A stretch of 64,000 nucleotides of DNA, from assembly GCF_028462125.1 (NCBI RefSeq), contig NZ_CP115468.1, forward strand, positions 186,001 through 250,000, in the 5' to 3' direction. Source of the stretch: Leptospira sp. GIMC2001. GTDB taxonomy: Bacteria > Spirochaetota > Leptospiria > Leptospirales > Leptospiraceae. The notes under the pieces were generated by a model that ran no database searches, was not told the origin of the DNA, and saw only the letters and a program-made list of their open reading frames with translations. Made by a program: the position numbers and the translations under genes. This document shows, in pieces, positions 16,915-26,711 of this stretch (within the stretch, counting starts at the first letter, position 1; every line of letters begins with the position of its first letter).

Positions 16915-19250
16915 ATACTTTAAATCACAAGTTAGTACGTGACTTGGTTTCCATGAAATCACAGGCAATCACGATTGGTCTTGTGATCGCGGCAGGTATT
17001 GCTGTAATGATATCTTCTCGTTCAGCGTACGATTCTTTGTTACTTGCTCGTGATAAATTCTATATAGACAATCGTTTCTCAGATGGATTTGCGGAAATTA
17101 GTAGAGCACCGCAATCTTATAAAGAGAGTATATCTCTCATTCCAGGCATCAGCTATATTGAGACTCGTATTGTTCGAGAAGCAGTACTGGATTTTCCAAA
17201 TAAGAAACTTCCGACAACAGGTCGATTTGTGTCAATCACCAATAACATCAATCAAGTCGCAATCCAATCTGGTAGGATGCCAAATGGAGAAGAGGAAATT
17301 GTATTAAGTGAGACTTTTGCAAATGCTAACAAACTTAGTGTGGGCGATTCAATCATCGGAATACTTGGAGGAAAGCGCAAAAAACTAATTGTTGTGGGAA
17401 CAGGTCTATCACCAGAATTTGTGTATGTTTTCAAGGCGCCCAATCCTATGCCGGATGATGAACATTTTGGGATTATCTGGATGGATCAGAAGGGACTCGA
17501 GTCTGCTTTCGATATGCAAGGTGCTTTCAATAGCTTGGTATTCAATTTTGCACCTGGATATACAAGGACGAGCGTACTAAAAGAATTAGATAAATTATTA
17601 GAAAAATATGGCGGACTTGGAGCCTATGATAGAGATAAGTTGCCATCACATTCGTTTCTTCGAGATGAGTTCAAGCAACTTCGGACTACGGCATATACAA
17701 TACCAATCATATTTCTTAGTGTTGCGGCTTTTCTATTACATATTGTTACAACTCGAATTGTTTCCAAGGAACGTGAGCAAATCGCAACACTCAAAGCTCT
17801 AGGTTATTCCAATAAAACTATTCTGTTACATTATGTTAAGCTAATATCTATGATTACTTTTGCGGGATCTTGCGTAGGTTTATTTAGTGGAATCTATCTT
17901 GGTGATGCAATGACCAATCTATATGGGCAATTTTATAAATTTCCCAATCTAAAATTTATTTTCAAACCAACACTTGGTTTAGAGGGAATTTTTATCGGAT
18001 TGCTATCGGGCGGAGTAGGTGCAATATTTTCAATCAATCAGGTTACTAATTTGCAACCTGCACAAGCAATGCGTCCACCTACACCAGAGAGATACAATAC
18101 AATATTTATCGAAAAATATTTTTCTAGATTGTCAACACAAACCAAAATGATAATTCGAAATCTTTTTCAACGACCTTTTCGAACCGTTTTGTCAATTCTT
18201 GGAATTTCTACATCTGTGATGATTATGGTTATAGGAACATTCTCAAGGGACGCAATTGATTCTATGCTCAATTTACAATTTGATGTTATGCAAAGAGAAT
18301 CCCTAAGCCTATCATTTATTAGTCCAGTTTCTTCAAATGCACTAAATGAAATCAAATTAATGAATGGAGTAGAATACGCTGAAGGATATCGTATGGTTCC
18401 GATTCGAATTCGCAAAGGATTGAGTTCTAAAGAATTCCTATTACAAGGAATACCTAGAGAAGCGGAACTCCGAAGATTAGTAGATAAGGATCGTAGAATT
18501 CTAAATCCACCGAAATCAGGTATACTACTTAACTCAGTTCTATCAGAAAAGCTTGGAATCGTATCGGGAGATACTGTAACATTAGAAATTCTTGAAGGAA
18601 ATCGAAATAAAGTTGATGTAAAAGTAGAAGGGACAGTTGAAGAAATGTTAGGTCAAGGTGCCTATATGGAGAGATCAGCAGTTAATAAATTATTAGGTGA
18701 AGGAAATTCCGTAAGTTTTATTACAATTCGTACGGATAGCAAATACGAGTCCGATCTTCTACGGAAGCTAAAAGAATATCCTAGAATCGCGGGAATTTCC
18801 ACACGGGAAGGAGTTCTAAAATCTTTCTATGATACGATGTCAAGAAGTTTACTAGTTACAACTTTTATTTTATTAGGCTTTGCTTCTGTAATAGCCGTGG
18901 GCGTTGTTTACAATACAGCCATGATTGCCTTATCGGAGCGGTCATTCGAGCTTGGAAGCCTAAGAATATTGGGTTTTACTCGAACTGAAGTGTTTCAGAT
19001 TCTTGCTGGAGAATTAACAGTTATAACAATTATTTCTCTTCCTATTGGTGGCTTCTTGGGTTATGTTCTCGCTTGGACGATGATGAATTCAGTGGATACA
19101 GAAGGATTCAAAATTCCACTTGTAATTTCGGTCAAAACGTACGGAATAGCAGTACTTACAACAATTATGACTGCGATGTTTAGTTTTTATATTCTTCATA
19201 GAAAGATTAAATCAATGGATCTACTTCGAATTTTAAAAGTAAGAGAATAA
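16911..19250 (+). CDS. ABC transporter permease with two FtsX domains
   Basis: 779 residues starting at a GTG that overlaps the ATPase stop (GTGA). One membrane segment is near residues 16-34, followed by a periplasmic domain, then three helices around residues 255-400 (first FtsX domain). A second single helix near 425-445 begins another periplasmic domain, with the second FtsX domain at about residues 640-775. This doubled layout matches large permeases that work as monomers or pairs with a LolD/MacB ATPase. [18 protein letters not shown] text ([14 protein letters not shown]) is the usual cytosolic coupling segment. Substrate unknown. Confidence 0.88.
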   Translation: MNTLNHKLVRDLVSMKSQAITIGLVIAAGIAVMISSRSAYDSLLLARDKFYIDNRFSDGFAEISRAPQSYKESISLIPGISYIETRIVREAVLDFPNKKLPTTGRFVSITNNINQVAIQSGRMPNGEEEIVLSETFANANKLSVGDSIIGILGGKRKKLIVVGTGLSPEFVYVFKAPNPMPDDEHFGIIWMDQKGLESAFDMQGAFNSLVFNFAPGYTRTSVLKELDKLLEKYGGLGAYDRDKLPSHSFLRDEFKQLRTTAYTIPIIFLSVAAFLLHIVTTRIVSKEREQIATLKALGYSNKTILLHYVKLISMITFAGSCVGLFSGIYLGDAMTNLYGQFYKFPNLKFIFKPTLGLEGIFIGLLSGGVGAIFSINQVTNLQPAQAMRPPTPERYNTIFIEKYFSRLSTQTKMIIRNLFQRPFRTVLSILGISTSVMIMVIGTFSRDAIDSMLNLQFDVMQRESLSLSFISPVSSNALNEIKLMNGVEYAEGYRMVPIRIRKGLSSKEFLLQGIPREAELRRLVDKDRRILNPPKSGILLNSVLSEKLGIVSGDTVTLEILEGNRNKVDVKVEGTVEEMLGQGAYMERSAVNKLLGEGNSVSFITIRTDSKYESDLLRKLKEYPRIAGISTREGVLKSFYDTMSRSLLVTTFILLGFASVIAVGVVYNTAMIALSERSFELGSLRILGFTRTEVFQILAGELTVITIISLPIGGFLGYVLAWTMMNSVDTEGFKIPLVISVKTYGIAVLTTIMTAMFSFYILHRKIKSMDLLRILKVRE

Positions 19251-19251
19251 T

Positions 19252-20130
19252 ATGAATTTCAAAGATAAAATATTAGAAATTGCGAAAAAGAAAAATGTGA
19301 AAATTGGTATAGGAATTTTTCTACTTATATGTCTTGTGTGGTATACTTTGCGTCCTCAATCAATTATAGTGGAATCTGTAATTATTGAAAAGGGAACATT
19401 TGAGCAAATCATCCAAGAGGAAGGAATCACAAGAGTTATAGATCGGTATTCGGTATTTGCCCCTGTTGATGGAATCTTACGAAGAGTTGAAAAAAATCCA
19501 GGTGAATCAGTTACCAAAGGTGAAGTTGTTGCTCAGTTGGATTGGGATGTATTACGCCAAGTTAAATCTCCGATCTCAGGAACAATTCTCAATGTCCATC
19601 GCGAAAGCGCCGGACCAATCGCTATGGGAACACCGATACTCGATATCGGAGATACGAGAAAAATGGAAATTGTTGCTAATATTTTGACATCAGAAGTTGC
19701 AAAATTGAAACCAGGCAATACAGTTGAGATACAGGGATGGAGTGATCAAGTTATCATCGGAAAACTTAGATTAATTGAACCAGCTGCATTTACAAAGTTG
19801 TCTTCCTTAGGTGTAGAAGAGCAAAGAGTTCGTGCAATTATTGATTTTACTCCACCTCAAGGTATGGGTGAAGGTTTTCAGGTTCTATGTAAAATTATTG
19901 CCTTCCGCAAAGATGATAAGGTTCTTGTTCCAACTTCAGCTCTGTTTCGTGACGGGGATAATTGGAGCGTTTTTACGGTCGTTAAAAAAAGGGCTCGCAA
20001 AGTCACAGTAAGTTTAGAAGAAAAGGCGGGAGGCTATGCAATCGCCGCAGAAGGCCTTCAACCTGGAGATAGGGTGATTGTATATCCAGGTGAATGGGTG
20101 CGAGATTCCATAAAAGTTAAGTTAGAATAG
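19252..20130 (+). CDS. HlyD/MacA-family periplasmic adaptor without an alpha-hairpin
   Basis: 292 residues with one N-terminal membrane anchor (residues about 18-35). The barrel-sandwich (lipoyl) halves are VFAPVDGILRRVEKNPGESV and VKSPISGTILNVHRESAG. In a normal MacA or HlyD they are separated by a long coiled-coil hairpin, but here only about 16 residues join them. The beta-barrel and membrane-proximal domains follow (LKPGNTVEIQGWSD, GDRVIVYPGEWVRDSIKV). It begins one base after the permease stop and probably completes the exporter, but without a hairpin it may not reach a TolC-type channel. Confidence 0.85.
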   Translation: MNFKDKILEIAKKKNVKIGIGIFLLICLVWYTLRPQSIIVESVIIEKGTFEQIIQEEGITRVIDRYSVFAPVDGILRRVEKNPGESVTKGEVVAQLDWDVLRQVKSPISGTILNVHRESAGPIAMGTPILDIGDTRKMEIVANILTSEVAKLKPGNTVEIQGWSDQVIIGKLRLIEPAAFTKLSSLGVEEQRVRAIIDFTPPQGMGEGFQVLCKIIAFRKDDKVLVPTSALFRDGDNWSVFTVVKKRARKVTVSLEEKAGGYAIAAEGLQPGDRVIVYPGEWVRDSIKVKLE

Positions 20131-20158
20131 CAATAGAAATTTGGTTTATTCTAACTTA
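20118..20158. terminator. long inverted repeat between convergent genes
   Basis: TAAGTTAGAATA (20118-20129) and TATTCTAACTTA (20147-20158) form a perfect 12-base stem with a 17-base loop, overlapping the stop codon of the adaptor gene. It has no long T-run but is well placed to end transcription from both sides. Confidence 0.55.
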
Positions 20159-20190
20159 CTAATACGATATTCTCTTCAATCTATTGAGGG

Positions 20191-20970
20191 TTACTTACCT
20201 TTAAAGTTTGCTTTGCGATTTTCTTTGAATGATTGTAGACCTTCTTTGCCATCCTCCGATTTCATAAGATCGACAAGTATAGGTTCCAATTTTTTATAGG
20301 CTTCTTCTTCCTGAGCTCTTCTGTATCCAAAAGCACTTTCTAGAACGAGTTTTATTCCAAGCGGAGCATTTTTTGTAATAGTTTCAGCAATTTCTACAGC
20401 GCGATTCAATAGTGATTTGGCTTCTGTGATTTCTTGAACGAGACCCACGCGCAAAGCTTCTTCAGCATTAAAAATATCGCCAGTCAATAAGTATCTCATT
20501 GCATTGCCCCAACCAAATTGTTCAACCATTCGAAAAGTTGCACCACCAAAAGGTGCGATACCTCTTTGAACTTCTGCTTGAGTGAAACGTGTCGACTTAG
20601 AGCAAATTCGAATATCCGAAGCTAAAGCTAGTTCGATTCCTAAAGTAAAACAAAAGCCTTGCATTGCTGTTACCAGGGGTTTTGTCCTTTTTCTCCCGAC
20701 GAGTCCGAACGGATCAACATGGTTTGGTGGATATTTGACTCCATTATTCTTAAGAACAAATTCACTTACACCTTCCATCTCCAATCCGACGGTAAAATGC
20801 TTACCATGTGCAAAAAGTACGGCACACCATAGATCATTGTTATCCTCATATTCCATAAAAGCCTGGCTCAATTCCATAAGCATTTGCACAGGAAAAGCAT
20901 TGTTTTGCTCCGGGTTATTCAAACCGATTAAGAAAACTTTTCCTCTAACTTCTGTCGTGATATATTGCAT
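20191..20970 (-). CDS. enoyl-CoA hydratase/isomerase (crotonase) family
   Basis: 259 residues, the usual crotonase length. The CoA and oxyanion region is seen in NPEQNNAFPV and GKHFTVGLEM. Both catalytic glutamates of the hydratase appear kept: one in TLGIELALASD and one in TQAEVQRGIAPFGGA. It therefore may hydrate 2-enoyl-CoA in beta-oxidation, complementing the dehydrogenase and thiolase at 12581-15169, although other crotonase reactions are possible. The start is firm: GGAGG precedes the ATG by seven bases. A promoter with an inverted repeat lies directly upstream. Confidence 0.88.
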   Translation of the reverse strand: MQYITTEVRGKVFLIGLNNPEQNNAFPVQMLMELSQAFMEYEDNNDLWCAVLFAHGKHFTVGLEMEGVSEFVLKNNGVKYPPNHVDPFGLVGRKRTKPLVTAMQGFCFTLGIELALASDIRICSKSTRFTQAEVQRGIAPFGGATFRMVEQFGWGNAMRYLLTGDIFNAEEALRVGLVQEITEAKSLLNRAVEIAETITKNAPLGIKLVLESAFGYRRAQEEEAYKKLEPILVDLMKSEDGKEGLQSFKENRKANFKGK

Positions 20971-20983
20971 CTAAATTCCTCCG

Positions 20984-21028
20984 ATAGACCGATTTGTCTA
21001 TTTATAAAAATGCGTTTTAAATTGGAAA
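20984..21028 (-). promoter_or_regulatory. promoter and operator of the crotonase gene
   Basis: On the minus strand, TTTCCA (21028-21023) and TATAAA (21006-21001) are spaced 16 bases apart. The inverted repeat ATAGAC, 6 bases, GTCTAT (20984-21001) abuts the -10 box and covers the expected start of transcription. The GGAGG ribosome site follows at once. The arrangement suggests repression by a dimeric regulator. Confidence 0.5.
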
Positions 21029-21428
21029 GTACTTTAAAGCATTTTATAGTTTGGAAAATTTCTGGAGATAAATATAAAATCCGAAACGATGTTAGTTATT
21101 CTAATAGCCAAAGATTGAAAAAATGATTACTTCAATCCTTTAGTTCGTTAAACATCTGAGTCACGTACTTAATGGAGTAATATCGCTCCAAATTGGTGCT
21201 ATTTTAATATAACTACTCTAGATATCTATTTTTAATTTGAATGAGATCGGTTTATTAAGAGTTCTTCCCAAAATAGAATTGATCAAAATTATTATCGTTC
21301 CAGAATTGCCAGCAAACAGTTTAAATATGTATTGCCTATGCATTAAATAATTCCTTGCAATATAATAAATTATTTATCTTTGGATTGATCTAGTTTTAGC
21401 ATCTCGCATAATTGGAAAAAGACTATCT
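21029..21428. other. intergenic stretch before the cyclase gene
   Basis: About 400 bases of AT-rich DNA between divergent genes. I see no credible reading frame or RNA gene. TATAAT at 21361-21366 could be a -10 box for the cyclase gene, without a good -35 at the right distance. Confidence 0.35.
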
Positions 21429-23273
21429 ATGCTATCCAAAATTAAGAGATTCATTTACAATTGGAGTGTTCAACTTAAATTAGTTACGATCATTTCTGTG
21501 ATCATAATTTTGTCTATTTCTGTTATTATCTATATCGCTACTTATTTTTTTCGACAGGATAACGAGCTTCGAATCAAAGAGAAGAATCTTGAGATAACCG
21601 AGCTTATAGCTTCTAAAACAAAATCAGATATTTCAAACATTGTGCGTTCAAGCAGAAGCCTAGCTAGATTGCTTAAAAACAATGAAATCGAAATTCTATA
21701 TCAGCAATCGTCTGTTCCAGGTTTTGGTGATATCTCAGAAGTTGAAGAAATCTTAGCTATATACATTATCGGATTTGAACAAAAGAATCCTGTAATCTAT
21801 AGGAAGATTTATAATCCAGTCTTATTAGCGGACAATAAACTTCAGAAGAAAAAAATTGATGCTAAGGTATTTAGTAATTTAAAAGTTTTTTCTACATTAA
21901 CTAAAGGGAAAACTGTTGTTCGAAATCTCAGTATTGAATCAACACCTTTGATGGGAGTCTCGCACCAAGATCTAGTTGGATCTGAGAAATTAACTTTTAT
22001 CGCTGTTACCAAGATGGATCAGATTCAAGCCACATTCAAAAGTTTGGGCATATCTGATAATTTTATGATTTCGGATGATGGTGGAATTATTTCGCACACA
22101 GATTTGGATTTGGTATTAAAATCTCAAGATATAAAAGACCTTAGTATTTTTGAGAAAATTCAAGATAGCCCCATAAACAACGGACAGGTTAAATATTCGG
22201 ATAAAGAAAACAAAGTATATATAGCTTCTTTCAAGAAAATTGGAATCGCAGATCTTGTGGTCGTTGCAACGGTTCCGGAAGAAAAGGCAATGGAAGAAGT
22301 TAATAATATTCAAAGAAGAAATTTCTTTCTTATGATTATAATATTGAATCTTTCGATTTTAATTGTATTGATTTTTTCCAAGAATATGACCAAGCCAATT
22401 CTGCGTTTGGTTGATGCAGCCAAGAATATCGAAAAAGGCAATTTTAATGTCAATATTCAAGAATCTAGTGGAGATGAAATTGGAATTCTCACACGATCCT
22501 TCGTCAATATGGGTAAAGGTCTATCCGAACGAGATAAAATCAAAGATGCATTTGGCAAATTTGTAAACACTGAACTTGCTGAGAAGGCAATGAGTGGAAG
22601 TTTAGCGTTAGGTGGAACAAGAAGGGAATGCACAATTTTTTTCTCAGATATTCGAAATTTCACTGCTATATCCGAACAACTTGAACCGGAAGCAGTTGTT
22701 GAATTTCTAAATGATTATATGACCGAAATGGTATCCTGTATAAATAGAATGGGGGGGATTGTAGATAAATTTATCGGTGATTCCATTATGGCGATCTGGG
22801 GCGCAATCAATTCTACGAAGAATGATACAGAAAGAGCTATCGATACCGCGATTATGATGCGTAATGCTTTGATTCAATTGAATGCGAAGCGGAGATCCAA
22901 TAAGAAACCATTTATTCGAATAGGAATTGGTATCAATACTGGGCCTGTGATTGCGGGGCAAATTGGTTCCGAAGAGAGGTTAGAATTTACAGTGATCGGC
23001 GATGCAGTAAATCTTGCATCGAGAATAGAAGCATTGAATAAAGATTTTAATACTGATATATTGATTTCGGAATCAGCGTACCATAAAGTATCAAAACTTT
23101 ATAAAGTAGTAAAGATGAAAGAAATTAAAGTAAAGGGCAAAGTTAAAAAGCAAATTGTATATGCAGTTCTCGGACGAGTTAATGATAAAGATTGTCCTAA
23201 GAGTATTGCAGAAGTTAGAAAGCTAATTAGTGATGCTACTCCAACTAAAAAATCTAAGGTTAGAATAAAATGA
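21429..23273 (+). CDS. membrane class III adenylate cyclase with HAMP domain
   Basis: 614 residues. A first membrane helix (about 17-38), a periplasmic sensor region (about 40-295) and a second helix (about 300-318) lead to a HAMP linker (NMTKPILRLVDAAKNIEKGNF) and a cyclase domain from about residue 395. Metal-binding Asp residues are in FFSDIRNF and GDSIMAIWG. The adenine-type Lys/Thr pair is in VDKFIGD and FTVIGDAVN, and the transition-state Asn and Arg in NLASRIEA. All expected catalytic residues are therefore present, so it should make cAMP in response to a periplasmic signal. The stop overlaps the FecR gene start by four bases. Confidence 0.88.
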   Translation: MLSKIKRFIYNWSVQLKLVTIISVIIILSISVIIYIATYFFRQDNELRIKEKNLEITELIASKTKSDISNIVRSSRSLARLLKNNEIEILYQQSSVPGFGDISEVEEILAIYIIGFEQKNPVIYRKIYNPVLLADNKLQKKKIDAKVFSNLKVFSTLTKGKTVVRNLSIESTPLMGVSHQDLVGSEKLTFIAVTKMDQIQATFKSLGISDNFMISDDGGIISHTDLDLVLKSQDIKDLSIFEKIQDSPINNGQVKYSDKENKVYIASFKKIGIADLVVVATVPEEKAMEEVNNIQRRNFFLMIIILNLSILIVLIFSKNMTKPILRLVDAAKNIEKGNFNVNIQESSGDEIGILTRSFVNMGKGLSERDKIKDAFGKFVNTELAEKAMSGSLALGGTRRECTIFFSDIRNFTAISEQLEPEAVVEFLNDYMTEMVSCINRMGGIVDKFIGDSIMAIWGAINSTKNDTERAIDTAIMMRNALIQLNAKRRSNKKPFIRIGIGINTGPVIAGQIGSEERLEFTVIGDAVNLASRIEALNKDFNTDILISESAYHKVSKLYKVVKMKEIKVKGKVKKQIVYAVLGRVNDKDCPKSIAEVRKLISDATPTKKSKVRIK

Positions 23274-24238
23274 AAAATATACAGAATATTCTAGCCTGGT
23301 TGAAAGAATGGAAAGTTGGCGTGTTTCTATTTGTGAATGCTTTAATCTTTTTTGCTCTATTCTACAATGATATAAATTCAAGATCAGAAATTGGTAATAG
23401 GGAAATTATAGGAGATATTATTTTTAAATACAACCAAGTTCAAAGAAAATTTGATCGACAACTTATATGGGACGATTTAGATACAAACGGTCCTTTATCC
23501 AACCGAGATACAATTCGTTCGGATAAAGGCTCTCAGGCTGTCCTTCAATTGAAAGATGGAACCGAGATTCAGATGGATGAAGAAAGCATGGTCATTGTTG
23601 AAATTAGTGAGAATCTGCAGAAAATTAATTTTGAAAAGGGTTCTATCAATATAAAAAAGAAACCAGTCAAAGGTTCCCCCCACCATTCCATAATGGTTGA
23701 TTCTCCTTCTGGATCAGTTCAAGTAAAAGATGGAGATGTAATTGTTGCAAAAGAAAATTTAGATCAATTCAATGTTGCCGTGTCAAGAGGTGAAGCGACA
23801 GTTAATATCGACGGCAAGACAATTTCATTAAAAGAGAATCAAATTCTATCTTCAAAAGATGGCGAATTGGTAGCTAAAGAATCAAAAGTTGTCATGGAAG
23901 ATCCAGAAGCTAGAGCACGAAAAATCGAAAAGAGAAAACGACAGACTTATCAAGCAGAACTGGAAAGAATTCAATCGAACGCGTCGACAGTCTCGAAATT
24001 AAAAGTGAATGAAGTTGTTGATGCTCAGAGCCAACCCGAAAAGAAAAATGAAAACAATATAGAGAATTCCAAATTTAGTCCCGCAATAACTCCCGCACCC
24101 GTTCAGAACAAACCTGCATCACCTCCTTCGAATAATATCAATTCAACGACCAAACCTAAGTCTCAGAAAGAAGATCCAACGGAAGAAATAAGAAGAAAAC
24201 GCGAGCAGGCAGAATTTGAACGTTTTATGAAGATGTAG
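23270..24238 (+). CDS. FecR-domain membrane protein
   Basis: 322 residues with one N-terminal membrane helix (about 18-36) and a periplasmic FecR-type beta domain (about 75-210): SDKGSQAVLQLKDGTEIQMDEESM, LQKINFEKGSINIKK, DSPSGSVQVKDGD and VSRGEATVNIDGK. The C-terminal third is charged, Pro- and Lys-rich and low in complexity, ending KREQAEFERFMKM. FecR folds usually relay signals in anti-sigma systems; here no sigma factor is present and the partner is the adenylate cyclase, whose stop overlaps this start (ATGA). A joint periplasmic sensing unit is inferred. Confidence 0.78.
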   Translation: MKNIQNILAWLKEWKVGVFLFVNALIFFALFYNDINSRSEIGNREIIGDIIFKYNQVQRKFDRQLIWDDLDTNGPLSNRDTIRSDKGSQAVLQLKDGTEIQMDEESMVIVEISENLQKINFEKGSINIKKKPVKGSPHHSIMVDSPSGSVQVKDGDVIVAKENLDQFNVAVSRGEATVNIDGKTISLKENQILSSKDGELVAKESKVVMEDPEARARKIEKRKRQTYQAELERIQSNASTVSKLKVNEVVDAQSQPEKKNENNIENSKFSPAITPAPVQNKPASPPSNNINSTTKPKSQKEDPTEEIRRKREQAEFERFMKM

Positions 24239-24265
24239 TTTATAAAATATTCTTCTCGGATATTG

Positions 24266-24901
24266 CTATAAATTTGAGTGATTTTTATACAGGTAATCCA
24301 TTGTGATAAATGATAAATCTCGATCCCCATTTTCATCTTGTTTTACATTTTGATCAATAGGGAAAGGATCTAACATTTTAAGTTCACGGATATATTTCTG
24401 AAGATTATCAACACTGCAATAAAATCCATCACGATGAATTTGAAGGAATGCATCAAAAACATTCCATCCTATACCTACAATCTTACTTTGGTGACTAAAA
24501 AGATCTAAAGTAAGCTGATTCAATTTGGGAAGTTCTAGCAAATAGTTATAGTTAGTGATCATCATAGAATCACATTTGAAAATTTCCAACTCATCCAATC
24601 CAACCAATATCTGAAGATCCTCTTCTGTCGGACCAGAAAATGTTCCAGGATATCGAACCACTAACTCTTTTTGATTCAATGTACTATATGCCAAAACAGA
24701 TTTATCATCAATTGAAAGACTAGACCATTCGTCAAAATCCACAGATGAGCGACCTCCATACATAGAATCGCCGCCATCTATGAATTCGAAATAAAGTTCT
24801 GTATAGTGTTGAGAATCAGACGAACTCAACAATTCATAAAATTTTTTATTGAAATTCGTGGACAAATTTTTCTTCCAATTCGTTATAATCTTGGATATCA
24901 A
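24266..24901 (-). CDS. hypothetical protein
   Basis: 211 residues, no signal peptide, no recognised domain. The sequence is acidic with stretches such as EFIDGGDSMYGGR and VGLDELEIFKCDSM, which faintly recall leucine-rich or surface-repeat spacing (LPKLNQLTLDL). The start is uncertain: the ATG at 24901 overlaps the upstream DUF3332 gene by 56 bases, whereas a TTG at 24865, with GGAAG about six bases ahead, overlaps by 20. It is probably cotranscribed with and translationally coupled to the DUF3332 gene. Confidence 0.6.
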   Translation of the reverse strand: MISKIITNWKKNLSTNFNKKFYELLSSSDSQHYTELYFEFIDGGDSMYGGRSSVDFDEWSSLSIDDKSVLAYSTLNQKELVVRYPGTFSGPTEEDLQILVGLDELEIFKCDSMMITNYNYLLELPKLNQLTLDLFSHQSKIVGIGWNVFDAFLQIHRDGFYCSVDNLQKYIRELKMLDPFPIDQNVKQDENGDRDLSFITMDYLYKNHSNL

Positions 24902-25451
24902 TCACTTTAGAAGATTGTAACTTGCCATTAATTGCCATTTTAAGAATTACTTTAGAACCAACTGTCTGTGGATTAACTATAATTTCTTCTAACTGATCAT
25001 CCGTTTCTTTAAAAAATTTGCCTGGCTCGGATCTTAAAACAACGAATTGTTCGGATTTATTTTTATTGTTAATATCGATCACCAATTTCTGTCCAAAATT
25101 TAAATAGGTCAACTTTAACGATTCTCCATCTTGTTCAATTTTCTTAACATATTTACCTTCTTTATTGTATTCGTTTAAACCCATAGGATTCGAGTCTGTC
25201 CAGAATTCGATTAAGTTAAGAATCAAAACATCAATAAGCCAAACCAAACCTGCAATAATTGGAATCAAGAAATAGACATACATTACAAGTGTACGAACAA
25301 TTTTGCCAGTCCAACTCGCATTTCCGATTCCTGTATTGAAAGTATAGACCGTACGAGTGAGTGCAAATTTGCCGAAACAATTTAAGACGGATGTGAGACT
25401 TATTCCAACAATTGTAAGTAAAGTGATAATTTTTTTGATAGTTTTATTCAT
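24846..25451 (-). CDS. DUF3332 family lipoprotein-like protein
   Basis: About 201 residues from the ATG at 25451, chosen for the GGAG six bases upstream; an ATG at 25463 lies in frame. The N-terminus is a signal with a Cys (TSVLNCFGKFALTRTVYTFN), the diagnostic start of DUF3332. A second hydrophobic segment (VMYVYFLIPIIAGLVWLIDVLILNLIEFW, about residues 58-86) ends in the family motif NLIEFWTDSNPMG. The C-terminal half is a soluble domain. The function of the family is unknown. It is followed by an overlapping hypothetical gene. Confidence 0.75.
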   Translation of the reverse strand: MNKTIKKIITLLTIVGISLTSVLNCFGKFALTRTVYTFNTGIGNASWTGKIVRTLVMYVYFLIPIIAGLVWLIDVLILNLIEFWTDSNPMGLNEYNKEGKYVKKIEQDGESLKLTYLNFGQKLVIDINNKNKSEQFVVLRSEPGKFFKETDDQLEEIIVNPQTVGSKVILKMAINGKLQSSKVIDIQDYNELEEKFVHEFQ

Positions 25452-25612
25452 AATTAACTCCATGATTTATTTAGATTCCTTATTCTACTTCTCAAATTTA
25501 TTTCATTCTTTTGCTAGAATGTAAACTGTATTTTATTCAATAGAATTGTATTTTATATACATCTGGAGAAAGCAGACTAATTTATAACGTTAATCTTGAT
25601 ATTCAGTCTTCT

Positions 25613-26629
25613 CTAGTTTGTTAATAAATTGTTTGTGATCAGAAATTTCTCAATAGCGTCTGCGGCACATTTATGACCTTCGACATTTGGATGATAGAAG
25701 TCCTCAAATAAGGGTTTTTTAATCTGATTTTGACAACTTTGGAAATGAGGTAAGAGGTCTAGATTGATAATTGAGTGTTTATTTGCAATTTCGCGTATTC
25801 TTTTGTGCTTATCTAAATATTGATAGTTCAAAAGATCATCAAATACAGGAAAAATTACGATAGCTATTTGGAATTTATTTTCTTTTGCCATTTGAACAAG
25901 TTCGGATAAGGAATCATCTTCTGTTTCGACCATTGTCATAAATTTATTTTCTTCTTCCTCATGTCTTTGTTGCTTAGCAAAGATCTTGTACCGAAGCAAC
26001 CGGTATAAACCTGATTTTGCCCAAATAGGAACACCTGAATCGAAAGTAGAAATATCGATCTCATTCTTATTTTTATGCAAATACTTTAGATTAGGATAAA
26101 CCCATTTATTCACAGACTCATCATCATTTAAGCAGTAGGAAAGTATGAGGAGGTCTGGTTTGTATGTTAATCCTTTTTCTCGAAACATCTCAACTTCCTG
26201 TAAACTGTTATATCCTGAAACACCCATATTGATAAACTCTGAGTTTGGAAATTTATTTTCGAGAATATTTACGAAGCGATCTTGATAGTTTTTTACAAAA
26301 TATCCTTGGACAATACTATCTCCAAGTACAACCACTCTTTGCTTTCCAGGATTTCTTTCAATTGGTCGCTCGATATCTCTAAAACCATTACTATTGCTTA
26401 TATCAACATAGTATCCAGAGAAATCGAGTAGACCTTGGTTTTTTTCTCCAGTATAATGTGGGATTAATTCATAGCCGATCTTAGGATTTTGAGAAAAACG
26501 AAAACTGCTTAGATTGAGCGGCATAAGTTTAGGAGCAAGATTCAATGCACTGATTCCAATTTCAAGTAGTATGAATGTTACTAAAAATAGGAATATAGAA
26601 TAAATTAGATAATATTTGAATTTTTCCAT
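25613..26629 (-). CDS. membrane-anchored SGNH/GDSL hydrolase (copy 2)
   Basis: 338 residues. A single N-terminal helix (about 8-30, ending ISALNLAPKLMP) anchors an SGNH hydrolase domain. The catalytic Ser is in VVLGDSIVQGYF near residue 104, the Gly block in MGVSGYNS, the Asn block in SYCLNDDE, and the Asp-His pair in FEDFYHPN near residue 315. Such enzymes remove or transfer acyl groups on lipids or glycans at the envelope. It is a tandem paralogue of the gene immediately upstream; the first 60 residues are almost the same and the rest roughly two thirds identical by eye. Confidence 0.82.
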   Translation of the reverse strand: MEKFKYYLIYSIFLFLVTFILLEIGISALNLAPKLMPLNLSSFRFSQNPKIGYELIPHYTGEKNQGLLDFSGYYVDISNSNGFRDIERPIERNPGKQRVVVLGDSIVQGYFVKNYQDRFVNILENKFPNSEFINMGVSGYNSLQEVEMFREKGLTYKPDLLILSYCLNDDESVNKWVYPNLKYLHKNKNEIDISTFDSGVPIWAKSGLYRLLRYKIFAKQQRHEEEENKFMTMVETEDDSLSELVQMAKENKFQIAIVIFPVFDDLLNYQYLDKHKRIREIANKHSIINLDLLPHFQSCQNQIKKPLFEDFYHPNVEGHKCAADAIEKFLITNNLLTN

Positions 26630-26711
26630 TTCGGACTCGGAAAAAATTTAGTCTAGGATTACCTTCTTGTCAATTAAAAATTTCGTAATTAAATAAGTTT
26701 AAATACGAAAT

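Noticed and set aside
24266..25451. One gene split by a frameshift
   Set aside because: The DUF3332 protein is complete by itself and the downstream frame shares no domain with it, so two overlapping genes are more likely.
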